A DNA stretch of 64,000 bases from Pterois miles. Taxonomy: Eukaryota > Chordata > Actinopteri > Perciformes > Scorpaenidae. The notes beneath the pieces are model-generated. The model had not been told where the DNA came from. It saw nothing but the letters and a program-made list of their open reading frames with translations, and did no database searches. This document shows positions 26,820-41,000 of the stretch, piece by piece. A program made the position numbers and the translations under genes. Location: assembly GCA_947000775.1 (NCBI GenBank), contig CAMQGK010000056.1:3313001-3377000 (forward strand), in the 5' to 3' direction. Position 1 is the first letter of the stretch. Every line of letters starts with the position of its first letter.

Positions 26820-29800
26820 ATGAGAGTCCTCCTGCTCATCTGCATGCCAGGTAACTGCACCAAAAACCTGGCTTCAAATCTTACATTTAAATTACTAACG
26901 TTTGGGAAATACTTTAATTCGCTTTCCCAAGAGTTAGATGAGAAAATCAGTACCACTCTCACGTTTGTACAGTAAATATCAATCTACAGACAGGTGGCTT
27001 AGCTTAGCATAAAGACTGGAAACGGGGAAACAGCTGGCCTGGCTCTATCCAAAGATTAACACACCAACCTAACAGCTAACCAATCCCTCTACAGTTTATC
27101 ACAACAGTTTGTGACTGATTTTTGAACAAGTTCCTTGCAGGCTTCCTCATGAGGTCAAAGAGGTTCAAAACAAACTAAAATAGAAGAGGTACCTAAGTTG
27201 TTTTGCCTTAAAACAGAAGAAACAACACATCCAGAACAGCCTGTTCTCATTCCCAGGGCGTCAAATGCCAAGGCTTTGTGACGGCAGACTTTAGCACTGA
27301 AATGCATCGGGGCGCTCTCTGAACTCGCGCTGAGAAAGGGCTCCAGGAGTGAGGTGACATAGTTTCAAGAGACACAAAACACAAGGCTTTCATCCAGGAA
27401 ACTGCTGTTCGAGTCCCGCGTGTCCCGTTACAATCAGCTGCTGTCTCTTGTTCGCAACGTTCAGCGTCATTTTCACTGTACAAACGTTGCAGTTTTCAGC
27501 CCAACCATGTAGTTCTTTCCTAAACCTAACTAAAGTGGTTTTGTTGCCTAATCCTAAAGTGACGCCAAGGGCTGTGACAAAGCAGCAGTATGCGACGAGT
27601 TGGGATGAGAACGTGTTGCTCAGAAATGAAAAGTTGAATTCATGACAAACGCAGTCGTTGGCGCTTAGTCTGGGATGTCCAGTAGTGTGTTGAGTGTATT
27701 GTGTGTTCTAGTTATCAAAGATAAAATAACATTTTCATTCTCTTATTAATGACAAGCTATACTAAAAAACAATAAAGCACAACATGGCTCAATTCAATAC
27801 ACTTTTTCTGGTGTCTTCATGTAACTTTTGCTAACTGCAGGTGGCAGTTACAGGATATTGGTAAATGCAAAAAAGTTGTATAACAATAGCACACAATGTC
27901 AATTACACAATAGCCAGCTGAAAACATTAGTAATAAGTAAGTAACAGTAATCACCAAAGCTGGTCATACCAGACCCAATAAGACTGAAAAATATATATAT
28001 ATATATGTGTTATTTCAGTTTTCTTATTTATGTTGTTTGTATGTTTTTTCATTTTATTTTTTATTAATTCATTTCTATATATTTGTTCGCCCTCGTCTAA
28101 TGTTGAGAATCAATAAAGACTGTTAAAACAAATGTAATTTAAAAATCAAAAGTAGAATTTCACTCATCACCACATCTTCTGTGATTACTTTATTGTTGTG
28201 AAACGTCGACAGTTCTGCTGCTCGCCCAGGCTCAGTACCAGGAATCGTTTCCTTTTCTGGGTGAGTTCGTTAAGAGATTATTGGCCTTGATTGTTCCAGC
28301 TCAGCATCAGTTTATATCAGAGCTCTGCTGCACATCTGCTCTCCATTTCTTGTTGTCCTCTGATGTGTCACCTAGCCTCGAGGAGTTCGCTTCTCCTCAC
28401 TTCTCTTATTTACCACCAGCATAGCAACTGTTGTCACAGTGTAAATAGCACTTTGACCACTCTGCATGTCATTATTTTTAAACATCTTTCATATGAAGTC
28501 GTGCATTACACCCTCGTAAATGGCTTGTTTTGTTCAGTTTTGATGTGCAGGTGGTTTATTTTATATGCTGCGGTGCTTTTTGTACCGACTGTAATTGGTT
28601 TCACAATGTCGATCTCATGAAACTATTTGCTCTCCTGCTTATTTTATGGCTTCACAGAGGACTATGGGCCAGATTATTTTCCAGGTAAAGCATTTTCAGG
28701 TTCATAGAAATGTTTCTTGATGTCATAGTTTAGTGTATTTTCTAAAAGCGATTCCTCTTTCTTGTCCAGACTCTGAAAATCCCGACCCTCTCTCTGGAAC
28801 CCACCAGCAACAGGTCCGACTCGAGCCAGTCGTCCGTCCTGAAAAATCAGGTATATCTGCTGAAATCTCCTCCCGTCTGAGTCATGACAGTTCGCATTGT
28901 GTCTACAGCTCATTTGTAAATCTGTCTTCCATGTGAATATCAGAGACCGATTTGGAGACGGAGCCCACAGAGCCCGGCCCTCTCGGTAAGAAAACCACAA
29001 AGAAGAGAGGACAGATAATCAGTTGTTTAGTTTGAGTGGAAATCTTAGTTTGCTGTGTGTTTGATTTCCAGATTGCAGAGAGGAGCAGTATCCCTGCACC
29101 AGACTCTACTCTGTTCACAAGCCATGCAAGCAGTGCCTCAACAGCCTCTGCTTCTACAGGTATGCACTGAAATAACATTATCTCTTTTGTCCTTTTATCA
29201 GTCACAACCTCTCTGAAGTTTGTAGGAGTTATTTGCTGTAACTCTGTAATCTCAAACTTTCCCAAAACTGCTGAAAGTGCTTCTACTACATCTCCAAAAA
29301 GCACAAAATTGATCAATCTCCAAAACAAGTCTTCTCCAAACAGCTTGCAAACAGAGAGCTCAAAAGTCAGCATTTACCTAATTTATTGGTATACGTTCCT
29401 CATAGACAATGCATGGGTTTTGGTCTACCAGAGAGGTAAATATTTACGTTTAGCTACAGCAGCATTTTATGTTTCTACAGTGTAGATGTAAAAATGTGTA
29501 GGAAAAGGCTAAATCACCGTTTGGTTGTCCTGCAAACTTACATTACAAGTAAGGATTAGGATATTTCTTATTGTCATAAAATCATCATAAAATCATAAAA
29601 TCTGCGAGGGGTGGGACTCACTTGAGGTCCCACGATACAATATTATCAAGATACTTCAATCATGATACGATCTTATTGCGATTTTAAACATTTTGTGACA
29701 TGCTGAGTACTGCGATAAGATATAGTGCGATTTATTACCTTTTTTCAACTGAAAATTACACAGTTTATCAACTTCTGTTTTATCTAATAATATCCAGTTT

Positions 29801-30503
29801 TCACTTTGTTCATCTCAGTTTTCAGTCACATATCTAGAGGTCAGAGGTCAAGGGAACCTTTTGAAAATGCCACTTTTTTATTTTTTTTTTTACAGATTTC
29901 AGATTATTTACATATTTGGTGCTCTAGTGAGTTTCTACAGCAGCAGGACAGTGTACACGATGTGGGATTGCGTTATGATAAGTGCCCATGTTTATCGTAA
30001 TGAAGGAACATGTCATCCAGTGTAACAGTCTGACTCATTGATGTGTTTTAACGGTTTTTGGACAGTGGAGCTCTGCTGTATAGAGGAATAATAAATATCA
30101 CTGGGATACAGAAATCATACTTATTAATAAAATTGGATTTGTTGTCATCAAGAAAAATACAGAATACTGTCTGACTTTAAGTATAATTTTGACCGATATG
30201 AAGATGACTCTCTTCATGTTTCCATTAAGTTTGCGACGGGTGTACGTCATCAACAAGGAGGTCTGCGTGAGGACTGTTTGTGCACATGAAGAGCTGATCA
30301 GAGGTGCGTTCAGTGTATTCTGTATTTGTGTTTTTGTGTGTGTGTGTGTGTTTGTATACTGAGACTTGTTATTTTAACTCGGAGTCTCCGTGTGTTTAGC
30401 GGACCTGTGTCGTGACCAGTTCTCTCGCTGCGGCGTGGCGGCGCTGAGCGGCCAGTGTGCATCGATAGGAGGAAGCTGTGGGAAGAGCTGTGGTGGCTGC
30501 TGA
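26820..30503 (+). CDS. mfap2: Microfibril-associated protein 2 (MAGP-1)
   Basis: Eight coding exons: 26820-26850, 28213-28260, 28658-28684, 28770-28850, 28944-28985, 29072-29159, 30230-30303, 30400-30503. They total 495 nt, 164 aa (human 183). The product is a secreted extracellular-matrix protein that binds fibrillin and growth factors of the TGF-beta/BMP group on elastin-associated microfibrils. A signal peptide MRVLLLICMPVLLLAQAQ precedes an acidic, Tyr/Pro-rich region. Next comes the conserved core PTEPGPLDCREEQYPCTRLY, then KPCKQCLNSLCFYSLRRVYV and CVRTVCAHEELIRADLCRDQ. A Cys-rich end (CGKSCGGC) corresponds to the matrix-binding/ShK-like region. Several very short exons with shared phase 1 are typical of the gene. 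The acidic N-terminal region is shorter than in human. mfap2 lies tail-to-tail with crocc. Confidence 0.96.
26985..27620. repeat. Two teleost interspersed repeats in mfap2 intron 1
   Basis: The first (26985-27150) has GGCTTAGCTTAGCATAAAGA and CTGGAAACGGGGAAACAGCT. The second (27235-27620) has CTGTTCTCATTCCCAGGGCG and CCTAAACCTAACTAAAGTGG. Both phrases recur commonly in fish genomes. No coding signal was seen. Family names are not assigned. Confidence 0.5.
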
Positions 30504-30992
30504 TTGAGTACAGAGATCAGGGACACTACCTGCCCAGATACTGCCGCTTTTTCTACCACTCATCCTCCTCCTCTTCCTCCCAGTTTCTCCTCCTCACTTT
30601 GCCTTTTGACTCTTCCTGTACAACTTATTACTCCTGTGCGAAAAGCACTTTGTTGTTGTTTATCTTTTGTCTTTTCTCATGTATGTCTGCCCAGTAGATC
30701 CTGTATGTATGGATGAATATACTCCAAAGAACATTGATGATTGTATAAATCACTGGTGCTATAAAATCATCACACTGGTGCTATAAAAACTATTAGAGAT
30801 GCACATAAAACTGCGGAACATCTTTTTTCTATTTTGTTTTTGGCATATTGTACCGTATTAATCTCATGCTTTGTGTTTGTTGACGTGTTACTGTACTTGT
30901 GTTGAAAAGCAGTCATTCTCATGATGATCGACTCATCGATGGTGGCCACTGTGCACTGACATCAGACAAAACAATAATCAATATCCAGCTAT

Positions 30993-30998
30993 AATAAA
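30993..30998 (+). terminator. Candidate poly(A) signal of mfap2
   Basis: AATAAA about 490 bases after the mfap2 stop. A converging candidate signal for crocc lies at 31343-31348 on the other strand, so the two 3' ends are about 345 bases apart. Confidence 0.4.
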
Positions 30999-31342
30999 TC
31001 ATGAGATGTGTGAAGACACAGGTGGTGAGTGACCTCAGTTTTTGTACTACTGCCACCTGGATCTGTGCTTATAGCAACCAAGCAGCAAGCTTTATATAAA
31101 TATATTCCAGTGGCAACAAGTGCTTTAAAAAGGCATCTCACAAACAGCCTCTGTACTACTGCTTTGTAAAACTGTCACTATAAAGACTGAGAAAAAAAAA
31201 ATAAACTTTTTTTTTTTTTACTACAGCTGTTCAATGTGTGATTGAGTCTAACGTGAGTCATCGCTGTAACATAATCTGAGGCTGCAGCTCGGTGCGCTGA
31301 AAGGTATTTATGAAAGACATGAATTATGGAGCACACAGTGGG

Positions 31343-31348
31343 TTTATT
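31343..31348 (-). terminator. Candidate poly(A) signal of crocc
   Basis: AATAAA on the minus strand about 750 bases past the crocc stop. No other clear minus-strand hexamer was noticed between it and the stop. Confidence 0.35.
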
Positions 31349-32096
31349 CTCCTGCAGACATGTGGCCTCCATGTGTATACAAGTCATATTGCTGCTATTA
31401 ATCATCAGTCTGTCAGCCTTTATACAGTAAGTACAAAGTATATACACCTAGTAAAACTAATAAAAACACATACTGTAAGTGTACCATCATACTGTAGTGC
31501 CTCATGGTCTCCATTTCAGTTATAAAGTTGTCTATATAGCACATAATCAGTCAAATCTGTGTCTGAGAGAAAATACATTGCAGCTCCTTCATTATTCAAT
31601 TGTTTCCTGGCACTCGCACATAGTGAAGACCTTCCTTTCCTTCTCTTAGTGTCCTCAACTGTTCATATAAATGTGGGGGAATCGAGGCCAAACTGGCAGC
31701 TTTTCGTTCCTGCACTACATCCAGATTCTGTCTGGAGGAGAATCCTTTGCGGTGATTTTGGTTTTCTTCTTGAATACAAGCAGGAAGTTTGGGAAGATGT
31801 TGAGCAAGGATCAAGTACAGATGGTTGCCAGTAATCAGCAGGCTGCTGGCTGCTGAATCACGTCGCTCCGTTCCCCTTTGCCTGTCATTAGTTGAGTGTG
31901 TGCTGCAGGTTAAGTGTTCAATAAAACACCATGTGTTCAGTTCAGTGTCACAAAGTAAAAGAAATTGTATTTTAAACTGTAGAGTTAGACTATGAATACC
32001 TGTAGGAATGTTTCTGAGAAAATATTGCTTTCAGTTCATGATGAGTGGATTTTCCCTGGATTAAATGTGCTGGTGCTTTTGGATTTAAGTTTTATC

Positions 32097-35000
32097 TCAC
32101 TTTCCTACTGACAACAAGGAGGTTGGAAGAGATGGTTGTCGCCGTTTCATCTCTTGTTGCAGCTGCTCCTTCAGGGTGGACACCTGCAGTGATACAAAAC
32201 TACATTTTATCACACCTCAAACCAGCTCCCTCGGTGTAGCACGGACTGAAAAGTGCAAAAAGTTTAACCAGAGAAAGATTTAACTGCAGTATGATGTGTG
32301 TACCTGCTCCTCCAGGCCTTTGACTCTGTGTCGGTGAGCTCGCTCTCTGGTTCCCAGTGTTCGCTCCACGTCCCTGAAGCTGGTCCTTAGTCTCTCCGCC
32401 TCCCGCTGGGCCTCGTCACGCTGCCTCGCCAAACTCTCACACAGACTGTGTGACTGCTCCGTCTCAGCCAGCTGAGTCTACTCAAAACACACACACACAC
32501 AAAAACAACGGTCCAAAATGTTAACACAAAGGAAAAGGACAGAAAGTGTTGCGGGATACCGAATCTCAGGACAGTTTATGTTGAAACCATTGATTCTTCA
32601 TAACATCCCAGATCAAATGCAGATAGCAAACCACCAAACAACCATGTTGAAGGAAAACCAAACTCATGTTTTCTGGAAACACACTAAACTAAAGCCTTTC
32701 TGGAACAATGTAAATGCAGCCATAAAAGACATTACGTGATCTGCCTTTCCTAACAACTGTGATGTGTTGTACCTACAGAGAATATTAATGATACAAAGAT
32801 AAGTGTACTTGTAGTCTGCAAAATGGCAAGAAATTTGTGAAAGATGATCCTCTGGGGGAAAAGAAATGGTTTGATATTGTTCAGGACATTTAGATACCTC
32901 TTTTTCAAGAACTTCATAAGGGACTGTGTAGGATTTCCTCGCTCAGAGCCCTTCCTTGCCATGATAACACGTCAGAAGTCGGCTGGCAGCACCATGGTTT
33001 TGCACTCTGCGACTCAAGTTAACGCACTTTCACGAGCATGTTGGTGAACTACGGTGGCCTTCAGATAACGTAAAACCTGAAAGACTTTCTCTAGAGTCAG
33101 TGTTTGGTTTGTCTGTTCTGGGCTACTGTAGAAACATGGTGGACTCCATGAGGAGGAGCCGCTCCCTATGTGGATATAAACGGCTCATTCTAAGCTAACA
33201 AAAACACAACAATTCATAGTTTCAGATGGTTATACACGAATGAAAACACAGTTATGAATATCATATTCCATTTCTGCCAGTAGATCCCTGAAATGTTACA
33301 CTTGGGTCCTTTAAGGAAACATTTTGGCAGAAATTAGAAAAATATCTACATGAAACGAGATGCTGAACAAATAACTACTTAAATATAAATTAACTGGAAC
33401 ATTTAATGATCAGATAGTCGCATCATTTACAGATGTTGTTGTTCACATTTCTGAGACAGCTAACACCTGTGATGTTTATTGGTCTGGAGAAGGTCCTCTA
33501 ACAAATGGTTGGTGGCCCCCGGCAGAGAAACTTCCAACATGCTTCTTGTTTCTAGTTTAACGACACAACATGCACAGGCTCTACTTCTCTTAACTCACTT
33601 TACGCTCTAGTTCAGGGTTTTCTTGTTTGTTTTTAACACTATAGACTGGTCATCTCACACACTAATGACATATAGTACCGTACTTTAGTTAAAAATCAGT
33701 ATATTTATCGTGACAGCAGGGAGTAATGAAGAAAGATGTCAGTGTATTTACAAAAATAGCCTCTGAAGTTCTACAATTATTATGCAGCTTTTTTTTGCCA
33801 AATCATAGTGGTTCCCCAGGACCTCAAGGGTTTGTGAGTTACTGCTTTAGTTAACGAACACTTCACTCCACTGAGAAAAGTTTGACTAAATACGGAGAAA
33901 TCAACAGTTGTCTGAGATGTAAAACCAGTCTGAAATAAACAACTTTAATCACTCTATAAGAGTTCCTGGGAAACCCACTGCAGCTTCATTTATTTGCTTG
34001 TTTATAGCATGTCTGTGGTAAATAAAAAAAAAAAAACACAGTTATGATTGTTGTGAGGCAAAATGAAGCCTCCCCAGAAATATCTAAGGGGTTTGGCCTG
34101 ACCTTTTGTTTTTGGAGTGAAGCACTAACAACAATGAGTTGTGCAGAGATGGAAGAATAACAGAAAAACAACTCTTCAGTGCTAATTTTTGATGTGTAAC
34201 AAGAAGCAGATGTATCCAGAGCTGGGGGTTATTTTTAAGTTACACTGACCTTATTTGACATTTAAGGGACCTTCTAAAGTTTCAGAGGTGTAATCTAATG
34301 AATATTTACACGGGCTGAATAAACTATTTATTCCTGCAATAACAAAGACAAGCCTGAATGTCCTGTGAGTTATTAGTTAAGTTAATCTTTCCAGTGCAAC
34401 AAAGCCAACCCTCTCCTGTAACATTCACTGAAGAAAATGGGACATTTTTCTCATCAAACTTCAAACAAAATCCCTTAATAATCAAGTCAGTGGAGACAGC
34501 GTTTCACACAAAGTAAACAGTCTTTTAACTGGAGGTTGTGTAGTTTAACAATAAGTGACAGGAAAATTATTTATACTCCACAAAAACCTAGAAAGCCCAA
34601 ACTACAAAGCTCATGTGTCACATTAAAGACCGATTCGTCTACACAGTAAAAGGTGTGAGCAGCCGGTTAAAGCATGTGTTTGTCTTTGTCCTTCAGTGAA
34701 GCTTAATGGACTCAGTGACACTCTGAGGTGTGAAGCAGCTAAGAAAACAAATTCTGTGGTGATCTGTGTCGCTGCAGCACTTTGCAAACAGCAGTGAGGT
34801 AAAGCTTCTAAGAGGTTTCTGCCTTTGTTACGGTACAGATTGGTATGCTTTAATGAAAGCTGGTATGATTTCTGAAGAGTCTGTCGGTGTGGGTTTCATC
34901 ACCTGCAGCATCAGTATCTGTTGCTGCGCTTCCTGCAGCTCCTGTTCGGTGGTGTTCAGAGAGCGATCCAAGCGGCTCTTCTCAGCAGACAACCGCATGC

Positions 35001-38000
35001 TGCCTTCCTCAGTCTTCAGCTTCTGACGTTCAACCTGATGAAATACAAAAGTGCCAATAAGAAAGAGAGATCCCTTACAAAAAAAAGTCACATCTTGTCA
35101 TCCTGAGCATGGCGACAGACTCTTAGATTTGTTTTCAAAGATGCAAATGAAAATTATTATTTTGAAATTTGACCTTTACTTGCATGTACGGTATGAAAGC
35201 TTGTGGTGAGATCAGATGAGGACAAATAGAGCCAACAATTCTCGTCTTGTCTTTGTCTTGAGTACAAAGATTTCCTGTATCCATCATTTGACCAAAGAAT
35301 AAGAGAAACTCCCAGCCAGCTTTAAAAAGCTGTGATGTAGGTTACCAAAATAAGAAGAAGAAGAAGAAGAAGAAGAATTTTTATTAGTCCCAAGGGGGGG
35401 AAATTCAATTTTCTCTCTTCTAACTTCTTGGTAATGACACACCCCCAAAAAAGGGAGGGGGGGGGGGAGGGGGGGGGGGGGAAAATAATTTGAACACTAG
35501 CTAGTGGGGCTAGGGGGCGGCAGTAGCTCAGTCTGTAGGGAGTTGGCTTGGGAACCGGAGGGTCACCGGTTCAAGTCCCGACATGGCCCAAGAACTGAGT
35601 GTGAACTGGTGGCTGGAGAGGTGGACACTGCCGAGGTGCCCCTGAGCAAAGCACCAAACCCCCAACTGCTTGGGGCGCTTGTCAGGAGCAGTCCCATCAC
35701 TCTGACATCTCTGTGCATGTGTGTGTTCGGGTCTGCATGTACCGTGTATAAGTATAAGTTGTATAAGTGTATAAGTTGTTATAAGTGTATAAGTTAACGA
35801 CAGAGTGAAAAAAATTGAATTTCCCCTCGTGGGACTAATAAAGGAATATCTTCTTCTTCTAGCTGAGCCAAGTTTGGAAATATTCAGATGTTCTTTTTGA
35901 AGTGGGTTTGTATATATAAAATTTTTGCTTTTGTGAATGTAGTCTGGTGGGTTAGAAGAGAACAATATAACATCTTCAATTCCACGTCGGAAAGGGCTGT
36001 CTGACAGCAAGGTAAAGCGGCTCTGGACAGTAGGAGCAGAAAAATGCATTTTAGCCACCAAACAAATCTATAAAGGTTTAAGTGCACACTGGTACACTGG
36101 TTTACCCGACCATCAAACAGCCCTTACCTACGACGAACGGAAGATTAGACCAGACTCCTTTCACAAAAACAGTCATTTTGCCTCATAGAACACAGGAGTT
36201 GCTGGTCTACCACTACAACAATCAGTTAGTTAGTTTGTGCTATTGTGTGTCTTTTGGAGCCGAATTAGCATGGCGTCCATAGCAGTACATTTTTAGCTTT
36301 CGTGCCGGTACTCCTGTCTGCTTCTCCAAACTGGGAGCATGCTGACATGCTGGCCATTTAAATTACTGTAAGTAACGTTACTACACTGAGGTCACATGGG
36401 ACAAAGTTTTTAGAAGGGCTTGAGAAAATAGCATTTTGACGGCAAAACATGCTTTGACCAAAATTTGAATGTGCAGATTTGAAAACATAAGGAACACCAC
36501 TGGCAAGCTATAGAATGATATAAACCCCCCAAAACACAAAAAACAGAAATAATGGACTCGCCCTTTCATAGATAAAATCTGTTTGCCATGTTCTGACCCT
36601 CCTCGACTCTGGTATTCTATGACTCCATGTCTTCAATGGAACGCTCGATGTGACATAATGAAGTCACATTTTTCTTTTTTGTGGCTACCCAACATGTGTC
36701 TATGAAGCATGTGAACTTTGAATTTTTGAATTAACAAAGAAACGATTGAATGACAGCTGCAGTGCCGACCTTATCCAGTGTATTCCTCAGTGCATCTTTG
36801 TCTTTCTCCAGCCTCACAGCTTGCCTCTCAGCATCTTTTTTCTCAGTCTCAAGCATGGCGACCGCTCGCTGCAGCCCACGCAGTCGCTCCTCTACAGCGG
36901 CCCGCTCTGTCTGAGCTGATTGGGCGTCACGCTGAGCCTCTGCGGCACTGGCCAAGTGCCGACGTAGAGCCTGACAGAGGGGAGACAGAAATCACATACA
37001 GAGACGTGACTCTAGATGAGAAAGAAAAGCAGTCTTAAGCTCTGCTTAAGACTTGATTAGTGCAGATGTTTGTACCTCCCTCACCTCTTGACTGTTGTTG
37101 AGCTCAGCCTCCACTTCCTCTCGTCTCAGCTCGCTCTGGTCAAGCTCACTCTGCAAGCTTTGCACGCGCTCAGTGAGGGTGACCATATTCCTTTTCCCCT
37201 CCGCTAATGACGCACGGGCTTCGTCCATTCGTTCCTTATTGGTGCGAAATAATCATCACATCACCGTCTGGGTTTCATCCACACTGTCCGAGGCCTTTTT
37301 TGTTCCTTTTGTCTCACTCACCTGTAGAAGCCTTTTCTCCTGTTCAGCCACACTCAGCGTCTTCTGCAGGGCGGTCAGACGACTCTGCGTGCTGCTGTGA
37401 GAAGCCACCGCCTCCTGGAGGCTCTTTTTAAGGGAAGAGGTCTTCTCTTTGAGTAAAGACTCACCTTCCTGAGCTTTGAGCAGAGCCTGGCTCAGCCTTT
37501 CCACCTCTCTCTGGAGCAGAGACACACGGGTTTCTCCTTCTGCCACCTGCAGTTTGTAGAAATAATATGTGTAATACAGTCAGCAAACCAAAAAAAGAGA
37601 AGAGCACTTTGTGCTTAGTGCACAAAGTGTAGTAAATGTTAGCATGCTAACCGTGTAGCTTCTCAGACCATCTCTATTTAAACCCAAATAAATATTTGCT
37701 CACGATTCAGTTTTTATTGGAAAATTAAAGGAACATATTTAAGGGGATCTTCTATATAATATACATAACTATGTTTTCATTAGTGTATAATCACCTGAAA
37801 CTAAGAATTGTGTTTTCATTAGCTTGAGTCCTTCATATCTACATAGGGAGCAGATCGTCTTCAGGGAGTCTGCCATGTTTCTACAGTAGCCCAGAACAGA
37901 CAAACCAAACACTCACTCTAGAGAGACTTTCACATTTTTTACGTTACCTGAAGGCCACCGTAGTTCACTAACAAGCTGGTGAAACTGCAGTAACGTAAGT

Positions 38001-41000
38001 TGCCGAGTGTAAAACCGTGGTATCGCCAGCCATCGTCTGACCTCCGTTGCTCTTAAAGTAGTGTTATTATAGTGAAGATGACCTCTGAGTGTGGTGAACA
38101 GCGTTACCATGGTTTTGCACCACTAGATGCTGCCAAATCCTACACTCTACACCAGGGGTGTCCAAACTTTTGGCAAAAAGGGCCATATTTGGTGAGGTTA
38201 AAATGTGTGGGGGCCGACCATTCAGCTTGACACTCTTTGAACCATTAACATAACAGAATAACAGGTATCTTATTGGAGGCCATATCAACCTGTGTATCAG
38301 CCCTTCTTTCATTTCAACTGAACATCAAAAATAATAAAAACAAAAATATGAAATGGAAAAATGAGTGCTGGACCAAATTAGATTTTAATATTTAATGTTG
38401 AGTATTTGTATATTTGTTTCTTAAGACCCTAATGTTTGTTATCAATAAATATGAAGACAGTTTAGTTTGTTATACAAGAGACAGTTTGATTGTCAGTTGA
38501 AAAACAAGAACAAATGATCCATGGATTGAAAAGACTCAGAGCATATTCATTAAAAAAGAAAATAATAGAAGTGATTCACCTCAGAAGACTAAACATATAA
38601 CTTGTCCGCACTAATTTGAAGGGTGGCTCTGAGATCTGGACTACATTCAGTAGACCAGGTCTGGCTCTAAAGCAGTGGTTCTGATGCGCAGACGTCACGC
38701 AGGTGAGAGTCTCTTAATCTGGTCCTCAGGTGGTTCTTGGACGTCTTCTCGCATGTATGTCGAGCCAAACGAGCTCAGCATTTTCTTAGCAACTGTTTGA
38801 ATCTCTGGGAACCTGCCTTCATCCAGCTGACGGTAAAAGTTGACAAAGGGAGCCGTTGGTGCCGACCGCGACTCTCCGCATCACACTGCAGCTCAACGAG
38901 GTCCAGCTGGAGGAGGTCTGGAGCGTCATCGGAGAACGGAGAGTTAAAAAGCCTGATCTCCTTTTCAACAGCTACAAAATCCCGAAAGCGGCGTTAAAAC
39001 TCCTCAGCCAGAGATGAGGTGTCTGCTGCATACCTCCTCAATTTCGCACCGATATTGTGGCGGGCCGCATATTGTTGAATTTATGACAAAGGCTGCGGGC
39101 CGGTGGAAATTTGAACACGGGCCGCAATTGGCCCGCGGGCCGGACTTTGGACATGCCTGCTCTACACCTTTAATTATTCATGCGTCGCACTGTTGCATGT
39201 TCAACTGACCTGCTGTGCATTGATTAATATGTGTGTATGTTACACTGGCAACTAATTGGAATTAAATAAATATAAATGATCAATATCTCTTTCCCCCATA
39301 ATGTATTTTACACAGATCTTTGGAGGAAACTTGTTTATTATTTATTTATTATAGGAAATTACAAAATATAGTATATAGCATTTCCACATCAACCAATGCA
39401 ACCAACAGCTTGGTTGATTTTGAGGCGCATGAAATATATCATACTTCAAAATCTGTGCATTTGGCTGCATCTAGTGGTGCGGTCACAGATTGCAACCAAA
39501 TGAGTACCCCTCCGCTCACTCTTCCCTTTCCAAGACTGCAATAAGGTGAGCCACCGAGGCAAAACCATAGTAACGGCATTCACTTCGCTCAGAGGTTGTC
39601 CTCACCGTTAACAACATTACTTTAGGAACAAAAAAGTCAGATGGCGGCTGGCGGTACCACAGTTTTGCACTCTGCAGGTCACGTTACCGGAGTTTCAAAA
39701 GCGTGATGAACTACGGTGGCCTTCAGGTAACGTAATAATGTAAAAGTCTCTCTCTAGAGACTCTTTGGTTTGTCCATTCTGGGCTTCTGTAGAAACGGCG
39801 GCGCAACATGATAGACTCAATGAAGAGGACTCACTCCCTATGAAGATGTGAAGGACTCATTTTAAGCTAATGAAAACACAACGATTCTTAGTTTCAGGTG
39901 ATTATACACAAATGAAAACATAGTTATGAATTATATTCCACTTCTGCTGACTGATCCCTTGAAATGCTAAACACTGCTCCTTTAAGCCCTCAGGTATATG
40001 AGAATTAAAGAACTCAGTATCAGCTTGCTGTACCTGTTTCAGTAAGGAGTCGTGGCGCTCCTGGGAGGCCTGGCTGTCAGCTTCCCGGTCTCCCAGACTC
40101 AATTTGAATCTCTGCAGCTCCCCCTCCAGACTACGCCTCCCCAGCTCCACCCTGGTGGCCCTGGCTTCAGCTGCCTCCAGCGCCTCCCGCAAACGCCTCC
40201 TCTCCGCCTCCAGACGCGTCTCAGCAGCACGCTGCTTATTTAACTGATCCTGTAGAGACGGAGGGAGGACAGAAAGGATTTTCAAAGACCAGTCGGTGGA
40301 GAAAAATTCTTTGTTATAAAATGGAGAGCTGAGTTTTAGACCCAGATAACAGAGGCATGCACAGACAGGCCAAACAGACACAACGCACACACACACACAG
40401 ATGAGCCACAGCTGCATCTAAGCTCCAACTTTACTCTTCTCTTCATAAATCCTCCTGAGACTTTTCAAGAATGCAACAAATATAAATTTCTTTCAATAGC
40501 ACCACACTCAGTTTTGTCTATCAGTGCTGTGCTGCTTTTTCCTCACTCTCTCTTTGTGTCCCTGCTCCTCCTGTTGTCCAGACGGTGAATTATTTTGAAA
40601 GGTGTCTGCATTAAAAACAGACATATGGAGAGCTGACAGCGACACAACATGAGGTGTGGCACTGTGTGTGTGGCATCTGCTGTTATTACATATCACCCTA
40701 TTGTTGAGTGCTGCCATATGGTGATCGTGGCAGATCAGTGGTCACTGCTGTGCAGGAGACAGTACAAATACATGGAGTTTATATCCGAGTACACAAACGT
40801 GTGTACCTGTGTGTGTTTTTTATCCATCTCAGAGGCCTGCAGCGCTCGCTCTAAATCCTTCACCCTGTCGGTGAGCACTCTCCTCTCTCTTTCTCCTCTC
40901 CTCACCGCCTCCTCCTGCTGCTGGAGCAAAATCTGAGTGGTGGTCAGACGCTCGTCCAGTCCGCGCTTACCTGCAATCAAAAACATTGATAAATATTAAA

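Noticed and set aside
28903..29373. 156-codon minus-strand frame
   Set aside because: Antisense to two well-supported mfap2 exons.
35520..35590. Possible tRNA gene from the A and B boxes
   Set aside because: No acceptor stem closes, and the boxes are followed by a SINE body and tail found again at 51751.
35528..36061. 177-codon minus-strand frame
   Set aside because: Most of it lies in the SINE; a chance frame.
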